From positions 310,001 through 374,000 of the forward strand of contig NZ_CP051627.1 in the NCBI RefSeq assembly GCF_023208015.1: 64,000 nucleotides of DNA. The letters are read 5' to 3'. Position 1 is the stretch's first letter, and each line of letters opens with the position of its first letter. The position numbers and the translations under genes were made by a program. The stretch comes from Thermobifida alba (lineage in GTDB: Bacteria > Actinomycetota > Actinomycetes > Streptosporangiales > Streptosporangiaceae). Below, piece by piece: positions 10,062 through 20,447 of this stretch. Under the pieces are notes generated by a model. It did not search any database, had not been told where the DNA came from, and was given only the letters and a program-made list of their open reading frames with translations.

Positions 10062-11027
10062 GTGATCAACGCTGTGGGCCTGCACCGGGTCTACCGGCTG
10101 AGGGGCCGCGAGGTCGCCGCGCTGCGCGGCGTCGACCTGCGGGTCCGACAGGGCGAGATCTACGGTGTCGTCGGGCAGAGCGGCGCCGGCAAGAGCACGC
10201 TGCTGCGCTGCGTCAACCTGCTGGAGCGCCCCGACCGCGGGGAGGTCCGGGTGGACGGGCGGAATCTCACCGAGTTGAGTCCGACACAGCTGCGGGCGGC
10301 ACGGCGCGGCATCGGCATGATCCACCAGCACTTCGCGCTGCTGTCCTCGCGCACCGTCGCGGGCAACGTCGCCTTCCCGCTGGAGATCGCGGGCGTGCCC
10401 CGGGCCGAGCGCCGCCGCCGCGTGGCCGAACTGCTGGACCTGGTGGGGCTGGCCGACAAGGCCGCGGCCCACCCCGCCCAGCTGTCGGGCGGGCAGAAGC
10501 AGCGGGTGGGGATCGCGCGCGCCCTCGCCCCGCGCCCCAAGGTGCTGCTGTCCGACGAGGCCACCTCGGCCCTGGACCCGGCCACCACGGCCGCCATCCT
10601 GGACCTGCTGCGCGACCTCAACCGCGAACTCGGCCTGACCATCCTGCTGGTCACCCACGAGATGGACGTGGTCAAACGGGTCTGCGACTCCGTGGCGATC
10701 ATGGAGCGCGGCTCCTTCGCCGAAGCGGGACGGGTCCTGGACCTGCTGCGGACCCCGGGGTCGCTGCTGGCGCGCTCCCTGTTTGCGCCCCCGCCCGACC
10801 CCGGGCCCGGCGCCGTGACCCTGACCTGGGTGGACAAGGCCGGGGAGCCGCTGGTGTCGCAGCTCACCCGGCTCTTCGACGTGGACGTCGGCATGGTCGC
10901 GGGAGCCCTGGAGGAGGTCGCCGGGCATCCGGTGGGCCGGCTCACCGTGCGGATCGCCGGCGAGCGCCGCGCGGAGGCGCTCGCCCACCTGGCCGACAAC
11001 GGCGTGCTGGTCGAGGAGGTCCCATGA
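10062..11027 (+). CDS. metN: Methionine ABC transporter ATP-binding protein
   Basis: The 321-residue ATPase powers methionine import through MetI with the lipoprotein MetQ. It contains Walker A (GQSGAGKSTLLRCVN), Q-loop region MIHQHFALLSS, ABC signature LSGGQKQRVGIARAL, Walker B KVLLSDEATSALDP and the switch His in LVTHEMDV. The C-terminal 80 residues form the NIL/ACT-like domain (LTRLFDVDVGMVAGALEEVA) that senses methionine in this family and inhibits transport. GTG at 10062 follows CGGGGGAAA; the frame also offers GTG at 10041 without a ribosome site. Its stop overlaps the metI start as ATGA. Confidence 0.93.
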   Translation: MINAVGLHRVYRLRGREVAALRGVDLRVRQGEIYGVVGQSGAGKSTLLRCVNLLERPDRGEVRVDGRNLTELSPTQLRAARRGIGMIHQHFALLSSRTVAGNVAFPLEIAGVPRAERRRRVAELLDLVGLADKAAAHPAQLSGGQKQRVGIARALAPRPKVLLSDEATSALDPATTAAILDLLRDLNRELGLTILLVTHEMDVVKRVCDSVAIMERGSFAEAGRVLDLLRTPGSLLARSLFAPPPDPGPGAVTLTWVDKAGEPLVSQLTRLFDVDVGMVAGALEEVAGHPVGRLTVRIAGERRAEALAHLADNGVLVEEVP

Positions 11028-11707
11028 CGGGATGGCTGGACGAGCTGGTCGAGCGCTGGCCCGACATGGGGCCGGTCCTGTGGCTGGGGACCCTGGACAC
11101 CCTCTACATGGTGGTGTGGGCCACCCTCGTCACCGCTGTGCTGGGCCTCCCGCTGGGCGTCCTGCTGGTCTGCACCGACCGCGGCGGGCTCACCCCCGCC
11201 CCGGCGGTCCGGGCGCTGCTCGGCGCGGTGGTGAACGTGGGCCGCTCGCTGCCGTTCATCGTGCTGATGGTCGCGGTGCTCTCGCTGACCAGGCTGATCA
11301 CCGGGACCACGCTGGGGCCCACCGCCGCCATCGTCCCGCTGAGCATCGGCGCCATCCCGTTCTACGCCCGGCTGGTGGAGACGGCGCTGCGCGAGGTGGG
11401 CCGCGACGTCGTCGAGGCGGCGCAGGCGATGGGGGCGCGCCGGACCGTCATCGTCGCCAAGGTCCTGCTGCCCGAGGCGCTTCCGGGCCTGATCGCCGGA
11501 CTGGTCATGACGGTCGTCACGCTGATCTCGTACTCGGCCATGGCCGGGGCGATCGGCGGCGGCGGGCTCGGCGACATCGCCATCCGCTACGGCTACCAGC
11601 GCTTCGACGAGTACTACCTCTGGGCCACCGTCGTCCTGCTGGTCCTGGTGGTCCAGGCCGTGCAGAGCACGGGCGACCTCCTCGTCCGCCGGGTCTCCCA
11701 CCGGTGA
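11024..11707 (+). CDS. metI: Methionine ABC transporter permease
   Basis: The 227-residue inner-membrane permease begins MTGWLDELVERWPDMGPVLW and has five predicted membrane segments. The cytoplasmic EAA loop that docks on MetN reads EAAQAMGARRTVIVAKVLLP, followed by GLIAGLVMTVVTLISYSAM. Length and order match MetI. The start codon overlaps the metN stop by four bases, implying translational coupling. metQ follows after 73 bases. The frame is open far upstream, but that part only shadows metN. Confidence 0.93.
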   Translation: MTGWLDELVERWPDMGPVLWLGTLDTLYMVVWATLVTAVLGLPLGVLLVCTDRGGLTPAPAVRALLGAVVNVGRSLPFIVLMVAVLSLTRLITGTTLGPTAAIVPLSIGAIPFYARLVETALREVGRDVVEAAQAMGARRTVIVAKVLLPEALPGLIAGLVMTVVTLISYSAMAGAIGGGGLGDIAIRYGYQRFDEYYLWATVVLLVLVVQAVQSTGDLLVRRVSHR

Positions 11708-11780
11708 GACGCCACGACCCCGCCCGCCCGGAGGGCGGGCGGGCCGGACGCGAACCGAAGACACGAGAAAGGGCAGTGGC

Positions 11781-12641
11781 ATGCGCAAGACGACAGCGGC
11801 GATCGGAGCACTCACCCTGGCGGCGGCGCTGTCGGCGTGCGGCGCTCCCAGCGAGAACGCCGGCAGCGGGACGGAGGCGGCGCAGGAGGACCTGACCACG
11901 CTGCGGATCGGGGTGAACCCGGTGCCGCACGGCGAGATCCTGGGCTTCGTCCAGGACAACCTCGCCGCGGACGCCGGCCTGCACCTGGAGATCGTGGAGA
12001 TCGCCGACTACAACCAGCCCAACCCGCAGCTGGCCCAGGGGGAGCTGGACGCCAACTACTTCCAGCACCGCACCTTCCTGGCGGAGTGGCAGAAGGCCAA
12101 CCCCGACGACGAGCTCGTCTACGTCAGCGACGTGCACGTGGAACGGCTGGGGCTGTACTCGGACAAGCACGAGAGCGTGGCGGACCTGCCCGACGGGGCC
12201 GAGATCGCGGTCCCCAACGACGCGGCCAACCTGGACCGCGCACTGCAGACCCTCCAGGCCGAAGGGCTCATCACGGTGGACCCCGAGGCCGGGGCGCTGG
12301 CCACCGAGGCCGACATCACCGACAACCCCCGCGGCATCACGGTGATCCCGCTGGAGGCCGCGCAGCTGCCCAGGTCGCTGGCGGACGTGGACGCCGCGGT
12401 CGTCAACGGCAACTACGCCATCGAGGCCGACCTCACCGAGACCGCCAACGAACTGGCCTGGGAGCCCAGCGACTCCGCCGAGTACGTCGAGAACTACGCC
12501 AACGGACTGGTGGTCCGGGCCGAGGACGCCGAGGACCCGGCGATCCGCACGCTCAGCGAGCTGCTGGCCGGCGACGAGGTGCGGGAGTACGTCGAGCAGA
12601 CCTGGCAGGGCGTGGTCTTCGCGGTCGGCGACCGGGCCTGA
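11781..12641 (+). CDS. metQ: Methionine-binding lipoprotein (NlpA/MetQ family)
   Basis: The 286-residue precursor has a lipoprotein signal peptide, MRKTTAAIGALTLAAALSAC, with the lipobox LSAC placing the lipidated Cys at residue 20. The mature part starts the domain with LRIGVNPVPHGEIL. It shows the conserved NQPNPQLAQGELDANYFQH block and the GITVIPLEAAQLPRSLADVDAAV region of MetQ proteins. It delivers methionine to MetNI from the outer face of the membrane. A good terminator follows at 12675. Confidence 0.92.
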   Translation: MRKTTAAIGALTLAAALSACGAPSENAGSGTEAAQEDLTTLRIGVNPVPHGEILGFVQDNLAADAGLHLEIVEIADYNQPNPQLAQGELDANYFQHRTFLAEWQKANPDDELVYVSDVHVERLGLYSDKHESVADLPDGAEIAVPNDAANLDRALQTLQAEGLITVDPEAGALATEADITDNPRGITVIPLEAAQLPRSLADVDAAVVNGNYAIEADLTETANELAWEPSDSAEYVENYANGLVVRAEDAEDPAIRTLSELLAGDEVREYVEQTWQGVVFAVGDRA

Positions 12642-12674
12642 TCCGCGGCCCCGGATGCCGGCGCGGAGCGTCTG

Positions 12675-12716
12675 CCGCCCGGTCCCCCTGCGGGACCGGG
12701 CGGTTTTCCGTTTTTT
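12675..12716 (+). terminator. Rho-independent terminator of metNIQ
   Basis: The stem CCGCCCGGTCCC pairs with GGGACCGGGCGG (12675-12703), followed by TTTTCCGTTTTTT. It separates the methionine importer from the cellobiose operon and is one of the few classical stem-plus-T-run terminators in the window. Confidence 0.85.
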
Positions 12717-12805
12717 CCGGGCGTGCGCAAGACTTTTCAGGTAACGGTTGTGTTGCGCAGGCATGATCTGGGATTGACGGATCCCAGTGGTGTGGGCCAC
12801 TCTCT

Positions 12806-12819
12806 TGGGAGCGCTCCCA
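12806..12819. promoter_or_regulatory. CelR operator upstream of cebE
   Basis: TGGGAGCGCTCCCA is a perfect 14-base palindrome 62 bases before the cebE start. It is identical to the CelR box described for cellulase and cellobiose genes of Thermobifida fusca, where cellobiose releases the repressor. The regulator is encoded at the end of the same locus. A TTGACG hexamer sits at 12774-12779, so the operator would overlap the promoter or start of the transcript. Confidence 0.92.
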
Positions 12820-12880
12820 AAGCGGGGGACCACACGGGACGCGATCCAAGACATTCCACTTTGAGCGAGGGGTCGCACAC

Positions 12881-14179
12881 ATGCGAACTTTTGATCGTCG
12901 GCACTGGAAGACGGCCGCTGCGGCGCTGGGAGTCGTGACGCTCCTCAGCACCGCCGCCTGCGGCGGCGACGGTGACTCCGCCGGGGACGGCAAGATCACC
13001 CTCACCGTCGACACCTTCGGCGTCTTCGGCTACGACGAGCTCTTCCAGCAGTACATGGAAGAGAACCCGGACATCGTCATCGAAGAGAACAACGTCACCG
13101 ACCTCAACGCCGACTACGTTCCCCAGCTGCAGCAGAACATCGCGGCGGGCAGCGGCGCGGGTGACATCGTCGCCATCGAAGAGGGCATCATCCAGCAGTT
13201 CTTCCTCAGCCAGGGCGACAACTTCGTCGACCTCGCCGAGTACGGCGCGGCCGACCTGGAGGAGAACTTCCTGCCCTGGAAGTGGGAGATGGGCAAGGGA
13301 CCCAACGGGGAGATCCTCGGCCTGGGGACCGACATCGGCGGCATGAGCATGTGCTACAACAAGACCCTCTTCGAGGACGCGGGCCTGCCCACCGACCGCG
13401 AAGAGGTCAGCGCGAGCTGGGAGACCTGGGAAGACTTCATCGAGGTCGGCAAGGAGTTCCAGAAGGCCGACACCGGCGCCGCCTTCGTCTCCACGGTCAC
13501 CCCCTACTTCAACGCCATCAACGCCCAGGGCGGCACCCACACCTTCTTCGACGAGGACAACAACCTCGTCGCCGACTCCAACCCGGTCATCCTGGAGAGC
13601 TGGGACCTGGTCGAGAAGATGATCGACGAGGGCCTCTCCGCCAACCTGGAGATGTGGTCCGACGAGTGGAACACGGGCATCCAGAACAACGTCTTCGCGA
13701 CCCTGCCCTGCCCGGCCTGGATGCTCGGCCACATCGAGAACACCGCCGGTGAGAGCGGCCGCGACCAGTGGGACGTCGCCAGCGTCCCCGGTAACGGCGG
13801 CAACTGGGGCGGCTCCTGGCTGGCCGTGACCACCCAGAGCGAGCACCCCGAGGAGGCCGCCAAGCTGGCCATGTTCCTGACCAGCCCCGAGGGCCAGATC
13901 TCCGCGTGGAACGCCGCCAACACCCTGCCCTCCTCGCCGCAGGCCCTGGAGGACCCGGCCGTCACCGAGTTCACCCGTGACTACTTCAACCAGGCCCCGG
14001 TCGGCAAGATCTACTCCGAGACCGCCATGGAGCTGAAGCCGGTCTACTACGGCGTCAACAACGCCCAGGTCTCCGAGGAGTTCCGCAAGGCGATGCAGGC
14101 CATGGAGCAGGGCCAGGCCACCCCTGAAGAGGCCTGGCAGCAGGCGCTCGACGGCGCGAAGCGCGCCTCGGGCGAGTAA
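12881..14179 (+). CDS. cebE: Cellobiose/cello-oligosaccharide-binding lipoprotein
   Basis: The 432-residue extracytoplasmic solute-binding protein belongs to family 1 of carbohydrate ABC importers. Its lipoprotein signal ends in LLSTAACGGDG, placing the lipidated Cys at about residue 27. The mature chain shows DTFGVFGYDELFQQYMEENP and the C-terminal sugar-binding lobe with NTLPSSPQALEDPA. Position behind a CelR operator and ahead of two permeases and a beta-glucosidase gives the substrate assignment. It likely feeds cellobiose to CebFG; the ATPase subunit (MsiK type) is not encoded here and is usually shared. A stem-loop follows before cebF. Confidence 0.93.
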   Translation: MRTFDRRHWKTAAAALGVVTLLSTAACGGDGDSAGDGKITLTVDTFGVFGYDELFQQYMEENPDIVIEENNVTDLNADYVPQLQQNIAAGSGAGDIVAIEEGIIQQFFLSQGDNFVDLAEYGAADLEENFLPWKWEMGKGPNGEILGLGTDIGGMSMCYNKTLFEDAGLPTDREEVSASWETWEDFIEVGKEFQKADTGAAFVSTVTPYFNAINAQGGTHTFFDEDNNLVADSNPVILESWDLVEKMIDEGLSANLEMWSDEWNTGIQNNVFATLPCPAWMLGHIENTAGESGRDQWDVASVPGNGGNWGGSWLAVTTQSEHPEEAAKLAMFLTSPEGQISAWNAANTLPSSPQALEDPAVTEFTRDYFNQAPVGKIYSETAMELKPVYYGVNNAQVSEEFRKAMQAMEQGQATPEEAWQQALDGAKRASGE

Positions 14180-14217
14180 CCCGCCGGACCGGACACGTCC
14201 ACCGGCCGCAGGTGAAC

Positions 14218-14275
14218 GCGGACCCGTCCCGTGCCCCCGCCGACCGCGGCGGGCCCCTCCACAGGACGGGTCCGC
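14218..14275 (+). promoter_or_regulatory. Long intercistronic stem-loop between cebE and cebF
   Basis: Outer arms GCGGACCCGTCC (14218-14229) and GGACGGGTCCGC (14264-14275) pair perfectly. They enclose a second hairpin, CCCGCCG (14236-14242) with CGGCGGG (14247-14253). No T-run follows. Such structures after binding-protein genes often stabilise the upstream mRNA or reduce read-through, so that more binding protein than permease is made. Confidence 0.6.
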
Positions 14276-14404
14276 GGACCCCGTACGGACGAACCCAGAG
14301 CAGACGGCCCGTCCCGACCCCCCCGAACCCCTCCCCCCGTGTCGGGCGGACCGTCTCCTCTCTTCCATCTGACATCTGATCTCTCATGACGAGGAGCGCT
14401 TGAC

Positions 14405-15391
14405 GTGACTCTTCTCAGACGCGGCGGCGCCCCGCCCGGGGGCACGGAGGAACCCGCCCTCCCCCCGCCCGGGAACGACGCCAGGGCGAAGAAGGAACGC
14501 AGGCAGATCTTCTGGACCCGCCTGGACCTCCGCGTCTCCCCCTACCTGTTCATCTCTCCCTTCTTCATCCTCTTCGCGATCTTCGGCCTGTTCCCCCTGC
14601 TCTACACCGTCTGGGTGTCGCTGCACGACTGGACGCTGCTGGGCGGCAACCAGGGGTTCGTCGGGATCGACAACTACATCCGCCTCGTCCAGGACGCCAA
14701 GTTCTGGAACTCGCTGTACAACACTTTCGGCATCTTCATCATCGCCGTCGTCCCCCAGCTGCTGCTGGCCATGTACCTGGCCGACACGCTGAGCCGCAGG
14801 ATCCGCGCGGTCAACTTCTTCCGGATGGGGCTGCTGCTGCCCTACCTGACCTCCGTGGCGGCCGTGGCGATCGTCTTCTCCCAGCTGTTCGGCACCCAGT
14901 TCGGCCTCATCAACTACGCGCTGGGCTTCATCGGCATCGACCCGATCAACTGGCAGGGCGGCACCTTCTCCTCCTGGATCGCCATCGCGGTGATGGTCGA
15001 CTGGCGCTGGACCGGCTACAACGCGCTGATCTACCTGGCGGCCATGTCGGCCATCCCCCGGGACATCTACGAGGCCGCCTCCATCGACGGGGCGTCCCGC
15101 ACCCGGCAGTTCTGGCAGATCACCGTTCCGATGCTGCGGCCCACGATCATCTTCACCGTGATCGTCTCCACCATCGGCCAGATGCAGCTGTTCACCGAGC
15201 CGGTGATCTTCGGAGGCGTCTCCGGCGGCTCCCAGGGACAGTTCCAGACCACGATGATGCTGATCTTCGAGGAGGCCTTCCGCTTCAACAACTACGGCTA
15301 CGGCTCCGCGATCGCCTGGACGCTGTTCATGCTCGTCGTGGCGCTCAGCGCACTCAACGCGCTGCTCAGCAGCAGGATCAAGGGGGCATGA
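14405..15391 (+). CDS. cebF: Cellobiose ABC transporter permease 1
   Basis: The 328-residue inner-membrane protein of the MalF/sugar permease family has an N-terminal cytoplasmic region of about 45 residues. The first membrane helix (YLFISPFFILFAIFGLFPL) and five further helices follow. The EAA loop reads EAASIDGASRTRQFWQITVP, the docking site for the shared ATPase. It starts with GTG at 14405, 225 bases after cebE, and its stop overlaps cebG as ATGA. Together with CebG it forms the channel for cello-oligosaccharides. Confidence 0.92.
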   Translation: MTLLRRGGAPPGGTEEPALPPPGNDARAKKERRQIFWTRLDLRVSPYLFISPFFILFAIFGLFPLLYTVWVSLHDWTLLGGNQGFVGIDNYIRLVQDAKFWNSLYNTFGIFIIAVVPQLLLAMYLADTLSRRIRAVNFFRMGLLLPYLTSVAAVAIVFSQLFGTQFGLINYALGFIGIDPINWQGGTFSSWIAIAVMVDWRWTGYNALIYLAAMSAIPRDIYEAASIDGASRTRQFWQITVPMLRPTIIFTVIVSTIGQMQLFTEPVIFGGVSGGSQGQFQTTMMLIFEEAFRFNNYGYGSAIAWTLFMLVVALSALNALLSSRIKGA

Positions 15392-16298
15392 TGACCACCA
15401 CCCTGACCCCGACCCCGGACGCCGCCCCGGCGGCCGCCCAGCCCGCGAAGCGGAAGCGGAAGAACGGCGGCAGCACCGGGATGCGCGAGGCCACCCCGCT
15501 GACCTACATCGGGCTCTCCCTCACCGTCCTGCTGTCGGTCTTCCCCCTGTGGTGGATGTTCGTCGTGGCCAGCCGCGACTCGGCCGCGGCCTCGGCCCGT
15601 CCGCCCTACATGTGGCCCGGGGGCAACTTCCTGGAGAACCTGGAGCGCCTCTTCGCCAACACCTCCGCCAACTTCACGCTCGGTCTGATCAACTCGGCGG
15701 TCTCCGCCACCGTACTCGCGCTGTCGGTGGTGCTCTTCTCCTCGCTGGCCGGATTCTCCCTGGCCAAGCTGAACTTCCGGGGACGCAACGCCGCCGCCGT
15801 CGGCGTGGTGCTGACCATGGCCGTGCCCGTGCAGATGGGGATCATCCCGCTGCTGATGCTCATGGAGTGGTTCGGCTGGCGCGGACAGCTCACCGCGATC
15901 ATCGTGCCCTTCATGGTCAGCGGCTTCGGCGTGTTCATGATGCGCCAGTACTGCGTCCAGGCGATCCCCGACGAACTGCTCGAAGCGGCGCGTATGGACG
16001 GCTGCTCCACCTTCCGCATCTACTGGAACGTGGTCCTGCCCGCGCTGCGGCCCGCCATGGTGGTGCTCGGCCTGCTGACGTTCATGACGCAGTGGAACGA
16101 GTTCACCTGGGCGCTGGCCGTGCTGACCCCGGCCAACCCGACGGTCCAGCTCGCCATCAACCAGCTCAACCAGTCGGCGTACTCGCGTGACTTCGCGCTC
16201 ATGTTCACCGGGTCCGTCGTCGCCACACTCCCTCTGCTCATCCTGTTCTTCGTCCTCGGCCGCCAGCTGATCGGCCGGATCATGGAAGGTGCCATCAA

Positions 16299-16302
<4 letters not shown>
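15388..16302 (+). CDS. cebG: Cellobiose ABC transporter permease 2
   Basis: The 304-residue MalG-type permease has an N-terminal Lys/Arg-rich tail (PAKRKRKNGG) and six predicted helices, with the EAA loop EAARMDGCSTFRIYWNVVLP. The ATG at 15388 overlaps the cebF stop, and a second ATG follows at once at 15391; either could be used. The last codons overlap the GTG start of bglC (GTGA), so four genes are tightly coupled after cebE. Confidence 0.92.
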
Positions 16303-17753
<1,451 letters not shown>

Positions 17754-17858
17754 CCGGCTCTGTTCCGAGAAAACAGATCAAAACCTCGCCGTCCCGGTGT
17801 CGCCCAGGATACAAAAGGAGGACATCGGGACGGCGCGGCCGTGGGTTGGGGGAAGAGC

Positions 17859-18881
17859 ATGGAGCGTCGGCGGCGTCCGACACTGGAGATGGTGGCCGCC
17901 CTGGCGGGAGTCGGACGGGGGACGGTGTCCCGCGTGATCAACGGCTCCGACCAGGTGAGTCCGGCCACGCGGGAGGCCGTGAAGCGGGCGATCAAGGAGT
18001 TGGGCTACGTGCCCAACCGTGCGGCCCGCACCCTGGTCACCCGACGGACCGACACCGTGGCCCTGGTGGTGTCGGAGGACAACCAGAGGCTCTTCGCCGA
18101 ACCCTTCTACGCCGGGATCGTCCTCGGGGTGGGCGTGGCCCTGTCCGAACGCGGCTTCCAGTTCGTGCTGGCCACCGGCCGCTCCGGGGCCGAACACGAA
18201 CGGCTCGGCGGCTACCTGGCCGGCCAGCACGTCGACGGCGTCCTGCTGCTGTCGCTGCACCGCGACGACCCGCTGCCGCAGATGCTGGACGAGGCCGGGG
18301 TGCCCTACGTCTACGGCGGCCGGCCGCTGGAGGTCCCCGAGGAGCAGGTGTCCTACGTCGACATGGACAACCTCGGCGGCGGCCGCCAGGCCACCCAGCG
18401 GCTGATCGAGACGGGGCACCGCCGCATCGCCACCATCGCCGGCCCCCAGGACATGGTCGCCGGCGTGGAGCGCCTCCAGGGCTACCGCGAGGCGCTGCTC
18501 GACGCCGGCCTGGAGTACGACGAGGACCTGGTCAGCTACGGCGACTTCACCTACGACAGCGGCACGGCCGCCATGCGGGAACTGCTGGAGCGCGCCCCGG
18601 ACCTGGACGCGGTGTTCGCCGCCTCCGACCTGATGGGGCTGGCGGCGCTGCGGGTGCTGCGCGCGGCGGGGCGCAGCGCGCCCGAGGACGTCGCCGTGAT
18701 CGGCTACGACGACTCGACCGTGGCCGAACACGCCGAGCCGCCGATGAGCAGCGTCAACCAGCCCACCGAGCTGATGGGCAGGGAGATGGCGCGGCTCCTG
18801 GTCGACCGGATCACGGGGGAGACCACCGAGCCGGTCCAGTTGATCCTGGAGACGCACCTGATGATCCGGGAGTCCGGATGA
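17859..18881 (+). CDS. celR: LacI-family cellobiose/cellulase repressor
   Basis: The 340-residue repressor has a LacI helix-turn-helix at the N-terminus (TLEMVAALAGVGRGTVSRV) and a periplasmic-binding-protein-like effector domain ending TELMGREMARLLVDRI. Residue count and sequence closely match CelR of T. fusca, which binds the 14-base palindrome found at 12806 and is released by cellobiose. ATG at 17859 follows GGGGGAAGAG; an upstream GTG at 17841 in frame is less likely. It lies 105 bases after bglC, a gap that contains a weak hairpin (17759-17777) and an AAAAGGAGG run, so it may also have its own promoter. Confidence 0.95.
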   Translation: MERRRRPTLEMVAALAGVGRGTVSRVINGSDQVSPATREAVKRAIKELGYVPNRAARTLVTRRTDTVALVVSEDNQRLFAEPFYAGIVLGVGVALSERGFQFVLATGRSGAEHERLGGYLAGQHVDGVLLLSLHRDDPLPQMLDEAGVPYVYGGRPLEVPEEQVSYVDMDNLGGGRQATQRLIETGHRRIATIAGPQDMVAGVERLQGYREALLDAGLEYDEDLVSYGDFTYDSGTAAMRELLERAPDLDAVFAASDLMGLAALRVLRAAGRSAPEDVAVIGYDDSTVAEHAEPPMSSVNQPTELMGREMARLLVDRITGETTEPVQLILETHLMIRESG

Positions 18882-18979
18882 CCCCGCCGCACACCGGGTC
18901 CGTTCCGGTGGACGGGACCTGTCCCGCTGTGCCACGCTGACCTCCGAGAGTGACGGAGGAGACGACAGGGGGCGGTCGA

Positions 18980-19189
18980 GTGCCGGTGGAGACGCTCCGG
19001 GCACGGTGCGAGGTGGACGGGTGCGAGTGGTGCGACCGGTCCGACCTGCCGTGCCGCTACTGCGGCGGGACGGGCCAGTGGCGGCCGGAACGTCCCAGGC
19101 GGGACGCCGCCGGAGTGATCGGCTGGATCCGCGTGCTGGAGCAGTGCCGCATGTGCGGCGGCACCGGCAGGGAGCACAACCCGCTGTGA
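18980..19189 (+). CDS. Small zinc-ribbon protein with two CxxCGGTG motifs
   Basis: A product of 69 residues (79 if GTG at 18950 is used) is dominated by Cys pairs: CEVDGCEWC, CRYCGGTGQW and CRMCGGTGRE. The two CxxCGGTG units resemble the zinc-binding repeats of DnaJ central domains (CxxCxGxG), but there is no J domain and only a half set. It probably binds one zinc ion and may act as a small redox or protein-binding factor. GTG at 18980 follows GGGGG. I do not know a named family. It is on the same strand as celR, about 100 bases downstream. Confidence 0.6.
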   Translation: MPVETLRARCEVDGCEWCDRSDLPCRYCGGTGQWRPERPRRDAAGVIGWIRVLEQCRMCGGTGREHNPL

Positions 19190-19295
19190 GCCCCGCCGGC
19201 GCCGCCCGCCCGGGCCCGGCCGGGCGGAACCGGTAGGTTTCCCCCTGGGACCGGTGTCCGGGCCCACGGTGCGCCCGGACGACAGGGGGTGGACG

Positions 19296-19982
19296 ATGCG
19301 CTGGGTCACCTATCTCTCCCCGAGCGGGGGCGAGCGGCGTCCGGGAGTGGTGGACGACGGCTGTGTCCTCGGCTACCCGGGACACGAGGACGTCCTGCGG
19401 CTGCTGGCCGACGGCGCCGAGGCCCTGCGCAGCGCCCACCGGCGGGCGCTGGCCGCGCCGGTGGAGGTCATCGTGGAGTTCGAGACGCGGCTGTGCGCCC
19501 CGCTGGTGCCCGACCGCCCCGTCGCGCTGCACCGCGCGGGGTCGGGCCCCGTCACCGCCGACCCGGCGCTGGTGCGCGGCACCGACGACGGGGTGGTGCT
19601 CCCCGCCGGGGCCGCGGCGCTGGTCGCCGAGGCGGGCGCGGTCGCGTTCCACCACGGCACGGGAGAGGTCGCCGGGTACACGCTCGCCTGCCTGTGGAGC
19701 ACGCCGCGGCAGGAGCCGGTCGCGCTGACCCTCGGGCCGGCGCTCGTCACCGCGGAGGAGGCCGCCGGCGCCGTGCTCGCCGTCGAGGTGAGCGCGGACG
19801 GCGCCGTGGTGGCGGGCGGGACGGTCGACGGCCCGTTCGCGGGGGGAGCCGGGACCGGCGGGGCTCCGGTCGGTTCGCTTCCGGCGCGGACCCGGCCGCT
19901 CGCGGCCGGGGAGGAGTTCTTCGTGGACGGGGGGACGCTCGGCTCCTTCGAGCTGCGGATTGGGTCGGGGACGGGGACCTGA
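19296..19982 (+). CDS. FAH-like (fumarylacetoacetate hydrolase fold) protein, short form
   Basis: The 228-residue protein begins MRWVTYLSPSGGERRPGVVD, matching the N-terminal cap domain of FAH-family hydrolases/decarboxylases. A body follows with FETRLCAPLVPDRPVALH and VAGYTLACLWSTP. Normal family members are about 260-300 residues and carry metal ligands in HxxE and D motifs. Here HHGTGEVAGYTLAC replaces the usual sequence, and the chain is short and Ala/Gly-rich, so catalytic ability is doubtful. ATG at 19296 follows GGGGGTGG. A substrate cannot be assigned. Confidence 0.6.
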   Translation: MRWVTYLSPSGGERRPGVVDDGCVLGYPGHEDVLRLLADGAEALRSAHRRALAAPVEVIVEFETRLCAPLVPDRPVALHRAGSGPVTADPALVRGTDDGVVLPAGAAALVAEAGAVAFHHGTGEVAGYTLACLWSTPRQEPVALTLGPALVTAEEAAGAVLAVEVSADGAVVAGGTVDGPFAGGAGTGGAPVGSLPARTRPLAAGEEFFVDGGTLGSFELRIGSGTGT

Positions 19983-20447
19983 GCGCTCCGGCGGCGCCCG
20001 TCCGGGGAGGTTGTCCCCAGGCCGCGGGCGGGACGTGTGCAAAAAGTTATCCATGTGATGGAATGAGGCCGATCCGACCCCGCGGTGCGAGAAATTTCGG
20101 CGAAGAAGGCGCGAAAGACTAGACCAGTAGGGCCAAGCGGTATAAACCGGTCCTAGGTGACTCCGGTGATTAGGGGTGGATCGGGGTAGTGCGGGGTGCC
20201 TGTCCTAATTGGTACGCTAACGGCTCACGCACGCTGTTCCCGGTTCGGCGCTGCGCGAAGCCTCAGCCCCACGAGGTGAGTCCTGCGGCGGCAAGATCTC
20301 CCTTCCTGATACCGGGTTCCCTACACATGACACCTCAGACGGCGCACTGTGTACCACAGCGGGCCGCGTGGTGCTGTCCGGTACCCACCCCCACGGGGCT
20401 CTTGACCCCGGTGCCCCAGGCGGTGACACGAAAGGTTGCGAGGGTCC
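19983..20447. other. Long upstream region of the conservon
   Basis: No gene was found. The stretch is less GC-rich than its surroundings (for example 20041-20070 and 20135-20160) and most likely carries the promoter and leader of cvnA. TTATCCAT at 20047 looks like a single DnaA box with one mismatch, which alone means nothing. Confidence 0.4.

Noticed and set aside
20047-20055. DnaA-box-like TTATCCAT
   Set aside because: A single box with one mismatch, and no dnaA/dnaN genes or cluster of boxes nearby.
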